Source: Sphingomonadaceae bacterium
Lineage (GTDB): Bacteria > Pseudomonadota > Alphaproteobacteria > Sphingomonadales > Sphingomonadaceae
Assembly (NCBI GenBank): GCA_009926135.1
Contig: RFPL01000002.1
Location: forward strand, 186,001 to 250,000
Reading direction: 5' to 3'
Length of the DNA: 64,000 nucleotides
The notes below the pieces were generated by a model. The model was not told the origin of the DNA, did no database searches, and worked only from the letters and a program-made list of their open reading frames with translations. The position numbers were made by a program, and so were the translations under genes. Position 1 is the stretch's first letter. Each line of letters starts with the position of its first letter. Positions 1 to 10,515 of the stretch are shown in pieces.

Positions 1-2
1 GC

Positions 3-1991
3 GCCGACGTTGACGTGCTGGTCGATCCGGATGCCCGGCCCTGGTGGCGGTTCGCGAAGTTCTGGGCGATGCCGATTGTCTGGTTCCTGCTGTCGCGCCC
101 GGGCAACGTCGTTACGCAAAGCGTTGCACCGGAGACGCGCGGCGAGGTGCGGGCCAAGCTTTCCCGCCTGATCCGTTCGCGCTGGTTCGAACCGCCCTTC
201 TCCGGTCTCGGCTTCTCGCGCCTGCTGGCCGAAGCACTCGACATCATGGCCAAGGGACCGGCTGATATGCCGCTGCTTCCACCGGGCCACCCGCTCGACC
301 TCTTCGTCACGGCAACCGACTTCAAGGGGCATCCCCAGCCCCTGCGCCTCAACAGTCCGGCAGAGGCCGAGGAAAGCGAGCATCGCCTCTCGATCGGTTT
401 TCGCAGCAAGACGCCGGTCAGTGGTTCGCATCCGCTGGCACCGACGTCCGAGCTGGTCTTTGCCGCGCGTGCCACCGCCAGCTTCCCCGGCGCCTTTCCC
501 GCGCTCCAGCCTGCGGAGATCGACGCGCTGGTGAGCGAGCGCGGCGAAGAATGGCACAGCCGCACGGCCTTCTTCACCCGGATCATGCCCAATCACAGCA
601 AGCTGGGTGATCTGGCCGGAGTGTCGCTGATCGATGGGTCGGTGCTGGTCAACGCCCCCTTTGCCGAGGCAATGGGCGTGCTGCGCGATCGGCCCGCCCA
701 ACGCGAGGTCGACCGCCGCTTCGTCTATGTCGATCCGCACCCGGACCGCGTCGGGGGCATGCGCCGCAACGATCCGCGCCCGCCAGGGTTCTTTTCGGTG
801 ATTTTCGGTTCGCTTTCCTCGATCCCTCGTGAACAGCCAGTGCGCGACAACCTGGAAGCCATTGCCGAACGGTCGCACGAACTGGATGAACTGAAGCGCG
901 TGGTTGAAACGCTGCGACCCGATGTCGAAGCCGAGGTTGAGCGGTTGTTCGGGCGTACGCTGCTGTTCGAATGGCCAAGCCAGCGGCGGCTGACGTCATG
1001 GCGCAAGAAGGCGCAGGCTGCTGCGGCGAAGGGGGTCGGCTATGCCTATCACGGCTATGGCCAGGTCAAGCTGCGGGCAATCGTGCAGGATCTGGCCCAA
1101 ACGATCCACGCTGCCGCACCCGATCTGGCTGGCGGCCCTGATGCGATCGAGCGCCATCTTGGCACCTGGCTCAGCACAATCGGCTTCGATCATCTCGCGC
1201 TGCTGAAAGGCGGTGCTTCGGCCGAGGCCGTGGCATTCTTCCGCGATCATGATCTGGGTTACCGCATTCGGCGTCTGCGGCACCTGGCGCGGCGCCTGTC
1301 GGAAGACTGGGACGATATCGACCGCGAGTATCCCCATGCCCGCGAGGATGCCCGCGATGCGGTCTACCGCGCACTGGGCATTCATTTCGAGCGCGAGGCC
1401 GCGGCGTTCCTCGGCCAGGACTTTTCTGCGCTGGCGCGCGGTGTGGTGGAAGACCCCGGTGCTGTCCTTGCCGCCATGGCCGAGCGGCGCGCGCTTGCCG
1501 AACTGGACCCGCAGGTCGATGCGATTCTGGTCGAAGCCTTGAAGCCCCTGCCTCGCGAACTGCGGCGGCGGATCCTGCTGACCTATCTTGGCTTCCCGTT
1601 CTACGACACCGTTACCTTGCCGCTGCTGCGCGGCGAAAACATCAACGAACTCGACCCCGCCAAGGTTGACCGGATCTCCCCCGACGATTGCCCGGCAATC
1701 CGGTCAGGTGGGGCTGCCGAGACGTTGCGCGGCGTCGAATTCTACAACTTCGGAGCCTTCTTCAGCCGCGCTTACCGCGAGAACGACTACCTGTGGGGCC
1801 GGCTGCATGGGGCTGAGCGGATGATCGACCTCGTCGCTTCGGCGCTCCCGGCCGGAAGCATAGTTGATCCACAGGAACTGGCCGCGCTGAAGCGCGAGGC
1901 TTTCCTGACGATCCTGGATGAAGAAGAACCGCGCCTCCGCGCCGATCCGGGCCTGGTGCCGCGGATCAGGGCCGAGGTGATGGCGTCCTGA
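3..1991 (+). CDS. patatin-like protein (DUF3376 type), 5' truncated by window edge
   Basis: The reading frame is open to the first base of the window, so the listed GTG at 15 is probably internal and the true start lies upstream. The visible part (about 660 residues) carries the second half of a patatin-type lipid acyl hydrolase fold. SLIDGSVLVNAPFAEA corresponds to the region of the catalytic Asp (usually DGG/DGx), followed by FVYVDPHPDR. The nucleophile motif GxSxG is expected upstream and is not in view. The long C-terminal part resembles the DUF3376 extension of large patatin-related proteins in alphaproteobacteria. It ends 3 nt before the convergent dnaJ stop, with no terminator between them. 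Substrate unknown. Confidence 0.8.
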   Translation, partial: ADVDVLVDPDARPWWRFAKFWAMPIVWFLLSRPGNVVTQSVAPETRGEVRAKLSRLIRSRWFEPPFSGLGFSRLLAEALDIMAKGPADMPLLPPGHPLDLFVTATDFKGHPQPLRLNSPAEAEESEHRLSIGFRSKTPVSGSHPLAPTSELVFAARATASFPGAFPALQPAEIDALVSERGEEWHSRTAFFTRIMPNHSKLGDLAGVSLIDGSVLVNAPFAEAMGVLRDRPAQREVDRRFVYVDPHPDRVGGMRRNDPRPPGFFSVIFGSLSSIPREQPVRDNLEAIAERSHELDELKRVVETLRPDVEAEVERLFGRTLLFEWPSQRRLTSWRKKAQAAAAKGVGYAYHGYGQVKLRAIVQDLAQTIHAAAPDLAGGPDAIERHLGTWLSTIGFDHLALLKGGASAEAVAFFRDHDLGYRIRRLRHLARRLSEDWDDIDREYPHAREDARDAVYRALGIHFEREAAAFLGQDFSALARGVVEDPGAVLAAMAERRALAELDPQVDAILVEALKPLPRELRRRILLTYLGFPFYDTVTLPLLRGENINELDPAKVDRISPDDCPAIRSGGAAETLRGVEFYNFGAFFSRAYRENDYLWGRLHGAERMIDLVASALPAGSIVDPQELAALKREAFLTILDEEEPRLRADPGLVPRIRAEVMAS

Positions 1992-1994
1992 CGA

Positions 1995-3128
1995 TTACTC
2001 GGTCAGGTCGTTCCAGGCTTCCTTGAGCTTATCGAAAAACCCCTTCGAGCCGGGGCATTCCTCACCAGTCTCGGTCTCCTGCAGCTCGCGCAGCAGTTCC
2101 TTCTGGCGGGCGGTCAACTTGCTGGGGGTTTCGACCGTGATTTCCATCACCAGATCACCGCGTCCGCGCCCTTGCAGCACGGGCATGCCGGCACCGCGGC
2201 GGCGCAGCTGCTTGCCGGACTGGATCCCGGCCGGGATCGGCACGGTGTGGCGTTCGCCATCGATACCGGGCAGCTCGATCTCGCCGCCCAACGCCGCCGT
2301 CGTGAAAGTGATCGGCACGCGGGTCAGCAGCGTGGTACCATCGCGCTCGAACACCGCGTGGCGGCGGACGTGCACGAAAATGTAGAGGTCGCCAGCCGGA
2401 GCGCCAAACGGCCCGGCCTCGCCCTTGCCGCCCAAGCGGATGCGGGTGCCGGTATCAACGCCGGGCGGAATGGTGACATCGAGCGTCTGCGGGCGATCCA
2501 CCCGCCCTTCCCCGCCACACTTGCGGCAGGGCTTCTCGATCACTTCGCCGCGACCGTGGCAGGTCGGGCAGGTCCGTTCGACCATGAAGAAGCCCTGCTG
2601 GGCGCGAACCTGGCCGTGGCCGCCGCACAGATTGCAGCGGCGGGTGCCAGTGCCGGGTTCTGCGCCCGAGCCATCGCAAGGCTCGCAGGCCGCAGCGACC
2701 TCGATCTCGATCTGGGCCTGCTTGCCGTGGAACGCCTCCTCCAGGCTGACTTCCATGTCATAACGCAGGTCGGCACCGCGGCGGGCCTGTTGCCGCCCGC
2801 CACCGCCGCCAAAGGCGCTGCCGAAAATGGTCTCGAAAATGTCACCCAGGTCGGAAAAGCCGCCGCCGGGTCCGCCCGCGCCGCCGCCCATCCCACCGTT
2901 CTGGAACGCCGCATGGCCGAACCGGTCATAGGCTGCGCGCTTCTGCGGGTCCTTCAGGCAATCGTAGGCTTCGCTGATCGCCTTGAACCGGGCCTCGGCC
3001 TCGGCATCACCGGGGTTCTTGTCCGGGTGCCAGCGCATCGCAAGCTTGCGGTACGAGGACTTGATCGCCGCGTCATCCGCGCCGCGCTCAACCTCGAGCA
3101 ACTCGTAATAGTCGATTTCTACTGACAT
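1995..3128 (-). CDS. dnaJ: chaperone protein DnaJ (Hsp40)
   Basis: Co-chaperone that delivers unfolded clients to DnaK and stimulates its ATPase. The domains appear in canonical order: J domain with the HPD motif (RWHPDKNPG, about residue 33), a Gly/Phe-rich linker, four CxxCxGxG zinc repeats ([32 protein letters not shown]), and the C-terminal peptide-binding domains. I use the ATG at 3128 ([11 protein letters not shown]) rather than the ORF-track GTG seven codons upstream, because a GGGGTGGGG stretch precedes it and DnaJ proteins begin just before the J domain. That gives 377 aa. It lies 69 nt downstream of dnaK, separated by a strong hairpin, and is probably co-transcribed with it. Confidence 0.97.
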   Translation of the reverse strand: MSVEIDYYELLEVERGADDAAIKSSYRKLAMRWHPDKNPGDAEAEARFKAISEAYDCLKDPQKRAAYDRFGHAAFQNGGMGGGAGGPGGGFSDLGDIFETIFGSAFGGGGGRQQARRGADLRYDMEVSLEEAFHGKQAQIEIEVAAACEPCDGSGAEPGTGTRRCNLCGGHGQVRAQQGFFMVERTCPTCHGRGEVIEKPCRKCGGEGRVDRPQTLDVTIPPGVDTGTRIRLGGKGEAGPFGAPAGDLYIFVHVRRHAVFERDGTTLLTRVPITFTTAALGGEIELPGIDGERHTVPIPAGIQSGKQLRRRGAGMPVLQGRGRGDLVMEITVETPSKLTARQKELLRELQETETGEECPGSKGFFDKLKEAWNDLTE

Positions 3129-3148
3129 CGCCCCACCCCGATGCAGCA

Positions 3149-3180
3149 CCCACCACCGCGCTGGTCAGCACGGTGGTGGG
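3149..3180 (-). other. dnaK-dnaJ intergenic hairpin
   Basis: CCCACCACCG and CGGTGGTGGG form a perfect 10-bp inverted repeat around a 12-nt centre, which can itself pair as GCT/AGC. No T-run follows in the dnaJ direction, so it looks like an attenuating or mRNA-processing element rather than a full terminator. Its position could set the DnaK:DnaJ ratio. The regulatory role is inferred. Confidence 0.6.
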
Positions 3181-3197
3181 CATCATGCATGGCTTGC

Positions 3198-5117
<1,920 letters not shown>

Positions 5118-5207
5118 ATTACTGCCCATCCTTGGTCATATTTTGGACACCGCCTCTACACCTTCCCAGTCCCGGCAAAGGTGCCCTGCGGCTCGTTGAC
5201 GAAGGCG

Positions 5208-5235
5208 ATATAGGTGTGGTTTCGCTTGGCACAAG
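5208..5235 (-). promoter_or_regulatory. sigma-32-type heat-shock promoter of dnaK
   Basis: Read on the minus strand: CTTG, exactly 17 nt, then CCTATAT. This matches the heat-shock promoter described for alphaproteobacterial dnaKJ and groESL operons (CTTG-N17/18-CYTATNT). The predicted start is near 5200, giving a leader of about 80 nt before dnaK. The match is seen directly; its use by RpoH is inferred. Confidence 0.7.
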
Positions 5236-5236
5236 G

Positions 5237-5261
5237 GCAGCGCGGGATTAGTCAGCGCTGC
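5237..5261. repeat. inverted repeat between dnaK promoter and copper-chaperone gene
   Basis: GCAGCGC and GCGCTGC form a perfect 7-bp inverted repeat around 11 nt. It sits directly behind the dnaK -35 region and 30 nt ahead of the PCu(A)C-type gene at 5291. It could be an operator or a small RNA hairpin. No known regulator motif is recognised. Confidence 0.35.
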
Positions 5262-5290
5262 AATTTCAACCCCCTGATCCGAGGTTCCCG

Positions 5291-5800
5291 ATGAAGCGTC
5301 TTGCCCCCCTGTTCCTGGCCGTTTCGATCGCCGCGCTCTCCGCCTGCGGCCAGCAGCCAGCCAAGGACGATGCAGCCAGCACTGCCCCCGATGCCAAGCC
5401 AGGCCTTGCGCTGAGCGAAGGCGTGCTGGTTCTTCCTGCGGTCAAGGGCAATCCGGCGGGCGGCTATTTCACGCTGGTCAACAATGGTGACAAGGCCGTT
5501 ACCCTGTCTGCCGTCAGCGTGACCGGCGCCGCGCGGGCCGAAATGCACGAGACCACTGGCGAGAGCATGGCCGCGCTGCCCAGCCTCCAAATCAAGCCGG
5601 GCGAAACGGTGAAGTTCGAACGCGGCGGCAAGCACGTCATGGCCTTTGAACTCGATCCGGCACTGACCGCTGGCAACACTGGCGAGATTACCCTGACCTT
5701 TGCGGATGGCGACAAGGTTTCCGCGCCACTCAAGCTGGAAGCACCCGGCGGCGGCATGGACGATATGGCCGGAATGGATCACTCGGAGCATTCCAACTGA
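5291..5800 (+). CDS. copper chaperone PCu(A)C family lipoprotein
   Basis: Periplasmic Cu(I) chaperone of the PCu(A)C/DUF461 family, which delivers copper to the CuA site of cytochrome c oxidase. The N-terminus is a lipoprotein signal (hydrophobic run then LSAC, Cys near residue 19). The family copper motif H(M)x10Mx21HxM is visible as EMHETTGESM followed about 20 residues later by KHVM. The C-terminal tail MDDMAGMDHSEH is a second Met/His-rich stretch able to bind copper. 169 aa, normal for the family. The next gene overlaps its stop codon. Confidence 0.9.
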   Translation: MKRLAPLFLAVSIAALSACGQQPAKDDAASTAPDAKPGLALSEGVLVLPAVKGNPAGGYFTLVNNGDKAVTLSAVSVTGAARAEMHETTGESMAALPSLQIKPGETVKFERGGKHVMAFELDPALTAGNTGEITLTFADGDKVSAPLKLEAPGGGMDDMAGMDHSEHSN

Positions 5801-6294
5801 GCGACCTTGGCGCAACCCCCGGCTGTCCGGTCGGCGGCGAGCGGCCACTGACGGCGGGCGAGGTTGCTTTGGTGCAGTCGGTCTTCGGTAGCGCGATCGA
5901 CTGCACGAAGGTCCGCATCCGCCGCCGCCGCTGGTTCCCGTTCCAGCCCCGCAAGGTCACGATGGCACCCATGGGGCACCTGCACTTCCACCCGGCATCA
6001 GATAGCTACTGCGATGATTTTGCGGCCGCGGACCTGCACCGCCAAGGGCACTTCATCCACGAGATGGTGCACGTCTGGCAGGTTCAGACCAGAGGCCGCT
6101 GGCACCTCGTCCTGCGCCGGCATCCACTGTGCCGCTATGACTATGCCCTTAAACCAGGTTGGCCGCTGGAACGATACGGGCTGGAACAGCAGGCCGAGAT
6201 CGTGCGGCATGCTTTTCTGCTGCGGAACGGAGCCAAAGTGCCCGGAGCAAGCGGCCCCGGCGCCTATGCCACCCTGGTGAATTTTGCGGGTTAA
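5797..6294 (+). CDS. Vgr-related HExxH protein, probable CTG start coupled to the copper chaperone
   Basis: A small protein with a zinc-metallopeptidase-like motif HEMVH (within GHFIHEMVHVWQ). It resembles proteins labelled Vgr-related or DUF4157-like in sphingomonads; its substrate is unknown. The ORF track starts at TTG 5869. The frame is open and protein-like upstream, reading LSDLGATPGCPVGGERPLTAGE, back to a CTG at 5797 that overlaps the preceding stop as CTGA. A GGAG lies 8 nt before that CTG, and no ATG, GTG or TTG exists in the interval. I therefore prefer a CTG start with translational coupling (165 aa). A short form from TTG 5869 remains possible. The stop overlaps the convergent grpE stop in TTAA. 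Confidence 0.7.
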   Translation: MSDLGATPGCPVGGERPLTAGEVALVQSVFGSAIDCTKVRIRRRRWFPFQPRKVTMAPMGHLHFHPASDSYCDDFAAADLHRQGHFIHEMVHVWQVQTRGRWHLVLRRHPLCRYDYALKPGWPLERYGLEQQAEIVRHAFLLRNGAKVPGASGPGAYATLVNFAG

Positions 6295-6857
6295 TCCGGC
6301 TTCTTCGCCACCGCCACCATTGCCGGACGCAGCAGGCGGTCCTTGATCATGTAACCGGCCTGCAGTTCCTGGATGATCGTGCCTGGCTCGGCATCGGCCG
6401 AAGGCACTTCGATCATGGCCTGGTGCTGGTTCGGGTCAAGCGGCAGGCCCATCGCAGCGATGCGGCTGATGCCGTGGGCGGCAAAGGCCTTGTCGATCTC
6501 ACGCCCGGTGGCTTCGATCCCGGCGACGAGGTTCTTCAGCTTGTCGTCTTCGCGCAGTTCCGCGGGAATGGAATCGAGCGCGCGGGCCAGGTTATCCGAA
6601 ACCGAGAGGATATCGCGGGCAAAGCCGGTTGCGGCATAGGCGCGCGCATCCTGGATATCCTTTTCCAGCCGGCGGCGCACGTTCTGCGTCTCAGCCTTGG
6701 CGTAGAGGACTTCCTGCTTTGCCGCATCAAGGTCCTCGCGCAGCCGGTCGAGCGCCTCGCCCAGCTTGTCGGATTCCTTGTCCAGCAGTTCTTCGGGAAC
6801 GCCAGCCAGTTCGGCTTCCACCGCGGGATCACCGTGCGGCTTGGTATCGTCAGTCAT
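6291..6857 (-). CDS. grpE: nucleotide exchange factor GrpE
   Basis: Nucleotide exchange factor that releases ADP from DnaK. 188 aa. The N-terminal half is a long charged helix (KLGEALDRLREDLDAAKQEVLYAKAE) for the dimer coiled coil. The family motif AETQNVRRRLEKD and the C-terminal beta domain (AMIEVPSADAEPGTIIQELQAGYMIKDRLLRPAMVAV) follow. It lies 20 nt downstream of hrcA in the same direction, the usual alphaproteobacterial hrcA-grpE operon. Its stop overlaps the convergent HExxH gene by 4 nt. Confidence 0.98.
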   Translation of the reverse strand: MTDDTKPHGDPAVEAELAGVPEELLDKESDKLGEALDRLREDLDAAKQEVLYAKAETQNVRRRLEKDIQDARAYAATGFARDILSVSDNLARALDSIPAELREDDKLKNLVAGIEATGREIDKAFAAHGISRIAAMGLPLDPNQHQAMIEVPSADAEPGTIIQELQAGYMIKDRLLRPAMVAVAKKPD

Positions 6858-6877
6858 TTCAAAACCTGTCTATCGGA

Positions 6878-7930
6878 TCAGTTGGTCCCCAACCCCCATC
6901 TTGAAAGGGTCTGGGCTGTGAAATCCACCATGGGGACTAGGCGCGCATAATTCAACCGCGTCGGGCCGATAACCCCCACCACGCCGACCACTCGCCCGTC
7001 GCGATCGCGATAGGGCGAAGCGATCACGGCCGAGCCCGATAACGAGAATAACCGGTTCTCCGCACCGATGAAGATCCGCGTCGATTCGGCTTCGCGGGCG
7101 GCATCCAGCAGGTCGGCCACCGACTGGCGGTTTTCGAGATCATCGAGCAATTGCCGGACGCGCTCGATGTCCGTCAGCGCCCCTTCATCCAGCAGGTTGG
7201 CCTGCCCGCGCACGATCAGGACAGAACGCTGCGTCGCATCCTCGCTCCACACGGCCAGGCCGCGTTCAACCAGATCGCGGCTGGCGGCATCCAGCGCCGA
7301 GCGCCCTGCCGCAAGTTCGGCCCGCATGGCCCGCGCCGCCTCGGCCAGGGTCCGTCCGGCCAGGTGCGCCGTGATATAGTTTGAAGCCTGCTCCAGTGCG
7401 CCTGGAGCCAGCCCGAGCGGCAATTCGACCACCCGGTTCTCGACCGCACCATCAACGCCCACCAGCACCGCGAGCGCGCGGCCCGGCGCCAGTGGCACCA
7501 GTTGAAGATGCTGGAGGCGTGGTTCGCGCCGCGGGACCATCACTACGCCTGCGGCTGCGGAGAGCTCCGACAGGATCGCACTGGTTGCTGTCAACGCGGC
7601 TTCGATCGGACCGGGCTGCCCGACGCGGCTTTCGATCGCGGCGCGCTCTTCCGCGGTCGGTTCGGCTACCTGCATCATACCATCGACAAACAGTCGCAGG
7701 CCCTGGTCGGTCGGCATTCGCCCGGCGCTGGTATGCGGCGCGGCGAGCAGGCCGAGCATCTCCAACTCATGCAGCACCGAGCGGATCGAGGCAGGCGAGA
7801 GGTTCACGCCGCCCGGCCCCGCCAGGGTCTTGGATCCGACCGGTTGCCCGGACGTGAGGTAACCTTCCACCACCAGGCGGAAAATATCCCGGGCGCGAGA
7901 GGTCAATTCGGTGATCGGCGCAGTGGACAT
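6878..7930 (-). CDS. hrcA: heat-inducible transcription repressor HrcA
   Basis: Repressor that binds CIRCE elements, usually ahead of groESL. 350 aa. The N-terminal winged helix ([27 protein letters not shown], then [18 protein letters not shown] and [18 protein letters not shown]) and the C-terminal GAF-like effector domain ending in [17 protein letters not shown] are diagnostic. ATG at 7930; a CTTGAG-N17-TACATT promoter ends only a few bases before it, so the mRNA may be leaderless. I see no CIRCE (TTAGCACTC-N9-GAGTGCTAA) next to this gene, so autoregulation through CIRCE is unlikely here. Confidence 0.98.
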   Translation of the reverse strand: MSTAPITELTSRARDIFRLVVEGYLTSGQPVGSKTLAGPGGVNLSPASIRSVLHELEMLGLLAAPHTSAGRMPTDQGLRLFVDGMMQVAEPTAEERAAIESRVGQPGPIEAALTATSAILSELSAAAGVVMVPRREPRLQHLQLVPLAPGRALAVLVGVDGAVENRVVELPLGLAPGALEQASNYITAHLAGRTLAEAARAMRAELAAGRSALDAASRDLVERGLAVWSEDATQRSVLIVRGQANLLDEGALTDIERVRQLLDDLENRQSVADLLDAAREAESTRIFIGAENRLFSLSGSAVIASPYRDRDGRVVGVVGVIGPTRLNYARLVPMVDFTAQTLSRWGLGTN

Positions 7931-7939
7931 GGCAGGCCT

Positions 7940-7968
7940 AATGTAAAGGCTGGGCTTGCAGCCTCAAG
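7940..7968 (-). promoter_or_regulatory. predicted hrcA promoter
   Basis: On the minus strand: CTTGAG, 17 nt, TACATT. The transcription start is expected near 7933, three bases before the hrcA ATG. The -35 lies inside the perfect inverted repeat at 7952-7971. Confidence 0.5.
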
Positions 7969-7971
7969 CCC
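7952..7971. promoter_or_regulatory. palindrome shared by divergent hrcA and rph promoters
   Basis: GGGCTTG-CAGCCT-CAAGCCC is a perfect 7-bp inverted repeat. Because each arm contains CTTG on one strand, it supplies the -35 of both predicted divergent promoters. It could be an operator controlling both directions. It is not a CIRCE. Confidence 0.5.
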
Positions 7972-7983
7972 ATTGCGCCTAAC
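7955..7983 (+). promoter_or_regulatory. predicted rph promoter
   Basis: CTTGCA, 17 nt, CCTAAC on the plus strand. The expected start is near 7990, about 22 nt before the rph ATG. It overlaps the hrcA promoter back-to-back. Confidence 0.45.
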
Positions 7984-8011
7984 GCCGCGCGAAACCAAGC
8001 GAGGATTATTT

Positions 8012-8728
8012 ATGCGACCTTCCGGCCGTGCGCCCGACGAGATGCGTGCCATCAGTTTCGAACCGCACTTCACCAAGCACGCCGAAGGATCGGTGCTGGT
8101 TAGTTTCGGACACACCAAGGTGATTTGCACCGCCTCGATCGAGGAACGCCTGCCGCCATGGCTGCGCGGCAAGGGCGAAGGCTGGGTGACGGCTGAATAT
8201 TCGATGTTGCCCCGCGCCACGCACACCCGCGGCAGCCGTGAAGCGGCCAAGGGCAAGCAATCTGGCCGCACCCAGGAAATCCAGCGGCTGATCGGTCGCA
8301 GCCTGCGCTCGGTTACCGACCTCAAGGCACTGGGCGAGCGTCAGATCACGCTCGATTGCGATGTGATCCAGGCCGATGGCGGTACCCGCACCGCCGCGAT
8401 CTCTGGCGCCTGGGTGGCTCTGCGCCTGGCGATTGATGGCTTGAAGAAGCAGGGCCTGATTACCGGCGATCCCCTGCCCCGCAAGGTCGCGGCAGTCAGC
8501 TGCGGCATCTATCAGGGCAACCCGGTTCTCGATCTAGACTATGACGAGGATTCCTCGGCCGATGCCGATGCCAACTTCGTGCTGATCGAAGGCGGCCAGA
8601 TTGCCGAGGTCCAGGCGACCGCCGAAGGCGCAACCTACGACGAAGAAGGCCTGCTGCGCCTGCTCCGCCTTGCCCGGATCGGCTGCAACGCGATCTTTGC
8701 CGCGCAGGACAAGGCTGTCGGCCAATGA
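8012..8728 (+). CDS. rph: ribonuclease PH
   Basis: Phosphorolytic 3'-5' exoribonuclease that trims tRNA 3' ends. The ORF track runs upstream into hrcA antisense; the true start is ATG 8012 ([17 protein letters not shown]), preceded by a GAGGA sequence, giving 238 aa, the family length. Conserved blocks include the [20 protein letters not shown] stretch, then [12 protein letters not shown], the [20 protein letters not shown] block and [17 protein letters not shown]. First gene of the tight run rph-rdgB-hemW-xerC. Confidence 0.98.
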   Translation: MRPSGRAPDEMRAISFEPHFTKHAEGSVLVSFGHTKVICTASIEERLPPWLRGKGEGWVTAEYSMLPRATHTRGSREAAKGKQSGRTQEIQRLIGRSLRSVTDLKALGERQITLDCDVIQADGGTRTAAISGAWVALRLAIDGLKKQGLITGDPLPRKVAAVSCGIYQGNPVLDLDYDEDSSADADANFVLIEGGQIAEVQATAEGATYDEEGLLRLLRLARIGCNAIFAAQDKAVGQ

Positions 8729-9354
8729 CCCAGCGGCTGGGCGGCGGAACCCTGGTGATTGCCACGCACAACGCAGGCAAGCTCAAGGAAATCGGCGCCC
8801 TGCTCGATCCTTATGGGATGAACTGCATCTCCGCCGGCTCGCTCGGGCTGGCGGAGCCCGCCGAGACCGGCAAGACCTTTGCCGAGAACGCCCTGATCAA
8901 GGCGCGGGCCGCAGCGGAGGCTTCTGGTCTGCCTGCCCTGGCTGACGATTCCGGCCTTTGTGTCGCAGCCCTGGGCGGACGGCCCGGCGTCTACACTGCC
9001 GACTGGGCCGAACGGCAGTGGTTCGAAGGTCCGCCCGGACGCGACTGGTTCATGGCCATGGGCAAGGTCGAAGGACTGCTCTGCGAACTTGGTCCAGATG
9101 TCGACCGGTCATGCCATTTTGCTTGTGTCCTCGCGATTGCCTGGCCGGACGGCGAAAGTGCGGTCTATGAGGGCCGCGCCAATGGCACCCTGACCTGGCC
9201 GCCGCGCGGCACGCTGGGCTTCGGTTATGATCCGGTGTTCGTGCCGCTTGGCGATAGCCGCACCTTTGCCGAACACGACCCTGCTGAGAAGCACGCGATC
9301 AGCCACCGCGCCGATGCCTTTGCCAAGCTGGTCGCGGAGCAGTTTGGCGCGTAA
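8725..9354 (+). CDS. rdgB: XTP/dITP pyrophosphatase (RdgB/HAM1)
   Basis: House-cleaning nucleotidase that hydrolyses dITP, dXTP and XTP to monophosphates. 209 aa. The N-terminal signature [11 protein letters not shown], the [21 protein letters not shown] block, and [13 protein letters not shown] followed by HRADAFAKL are typical of HAM1 proteins. The ATG overlaps the rph stop as ATGA, indicating translational coupling. rph-rdgB adjacency is common in proteobacteria. Confidence 0.97.
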   Translation: MTQRLGGGTLVIATHNAGKLKEIGALLDPYGMNCISAGSLGLAEPAETGKTFAENALIKARAAAEASGLPALADDSGLCVAALGGRPGVYTADWAERQWFEGPPGRDWFMAMGKVEGLLCELGPDVDRSCHFACVLAIAWPDGESAVYEGRANGTLTWPPRGTLGFGYDPVFVPLGDSRTFAEHDPAEKHAISHRADAFAKLVAEQFGA

Positions 9355-9363
9355 GACGTCGCC

Positions 9364-10515
9364 ATGGCCCGCTCTCTCTACATCCATTGGCCATTCTGCC
9401 TCGCAAAGTGCCCCTATTGCGACTTCAACAGCCATGTCCGCGACAGCGTGGACCATGCCGTGTGGGAAGCTGCGCTGCTCGCAGACATGCGGCACGAGGC
9501 GGGGCTGGCGAGCGGTGAGCCGCTGGACAGCATTTTCTTTGGCGGCGGCACCCCGTCACTGATGCCGCCGGCGCTGGTCGCGTGGCTGCTGGCAGAGGCG
9601 GAACGGCTGTGGAGCTTCGCGCCGGGCATCGAGATCACGCTGGAAGGCAACCCATCATCGGTTGAGGCTGCCAACTATGCCGACCTGGCCGCGGCCGGGG
9701 TCAATCGCGCTTCGCTGGGGTTGCAGGCACTCGATGACCAGACGCTCCACTTCCTTGGGCGGCTGCACAACGCGGCTGAAGGCCTGAAGGCGGTGGAAAC
9801 GGCACAAGCGGTTTTCGGCCGCGTCTCGATCGACCTGATCTATGCGCGTCCTGGTCAGACCATCGCGGACTGGCAGGCCGAACTGGCCCAAGCCATCGCC
9901 CTCGGCACCTCGCACATGTCGCTCTATCAGCTGACCATCGAGCCCGGCACGCGGTTCGAAACGCTGGTCCGCAAGGGAGACTTCATCCCGCTGGATGACG
10001 ATGCCTGCGCTGATCTGTTCACGCTCACCCGCGAGCAGACCGCCGCAGCCGGCCTCCCCGCTTACGAGATCAGCAATCACGCCCGGCCGGGTGAGGAAAG
10101 CCGCCACAACCTGACCTATTGGCGCTATCAGGACTATGTCGGGATCGGTCCCGGCGCGCACGGGCGGCGCGGCGGTGAGGCAACTGTTCGCCACAAGAAG
10201 CCGGAGAACTGGCTGGCTGCCGTTGGCGCCACGGGTCACGGCATCATGGAGACGCGCCCGCTGGGCCTGCGCGAACAGGCTGCCGAAGCGATGCTGATGG
10301 GTCTGCGGCTCCGCGAAGGGATTGACCTGTCAGCAAAGGCCAGGCGCTTTGCCCTGGCCGAGGCCGACTTGCTCAATCCAGCCAAGGTCGCTCTGTTCGA
10401 AGAGCAAGGGCTGGTCTGGCGCAATGGCGAGCTGCTTGGAGTGACAGAGGCGGGCATGCCGCTGCTGGATGCATTGCTGGGCGAGCTGGTTCCTGCCGAG
10501 CTGGTCGAGGCATGA
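9364..10515 (+). CDS. hemW: radical SAM heme chaperone HemW
   Basis: Radical SAM protein related to coproporphyrinogen dehydrogenase HemN but acting as a heme chaperone. 383 aa. The cluster motif appears as CLAKCPYCDF (CxxxCxxC) near residue 15. FFGGGTPSLM and the NPSSVEAANYADLAAAGVNR stretch follow, with a C-terminal HemN-type domain. HemW proteins lack the N-terminal extension of HemN, as here. It starts 9 nt after rdgB and ends overlapping xerC. Confidence 0.95.
   Translation: MARSLYIHWPFCLAKCPYCDFNSHVRDSVDHAVWEAALLADMRHEAGLASGEPLDSIFFGGGTPSLMPPALVAWLLAEAERLWSFAPGIEITLEGNPSSVEAANYADLAAAGVNRASLGLQALDDQTLHFLGRLHNAAEGLKAVETAQAVFGRVSIDLIYARPGQTIADWQAELAQAIALGTSHMSLYQLTIEPGTRFETLVRKGDFIPLDDDACADLFTLTREQTAAAGLPAYEISNHARPGEESRHNLTYWRYQDYVGIGPGAHGRRGGEATVRHKKPENWLAAVGATGHGIMETRPLGLREQAAEAMLMGLRLREGIDLSAKARRFALAEADLLNPAKVALFEEQGLVWRNGELLGVTEAGMPLLDALLGELVPAELVEA

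Noticed and set aside
7931-8011. CIRCE element before hrcA
   Set aside because: The inverted repeat here is GGGCTTG/CAAGCCC, not TTAGCACTC/GAGTGCTAA.
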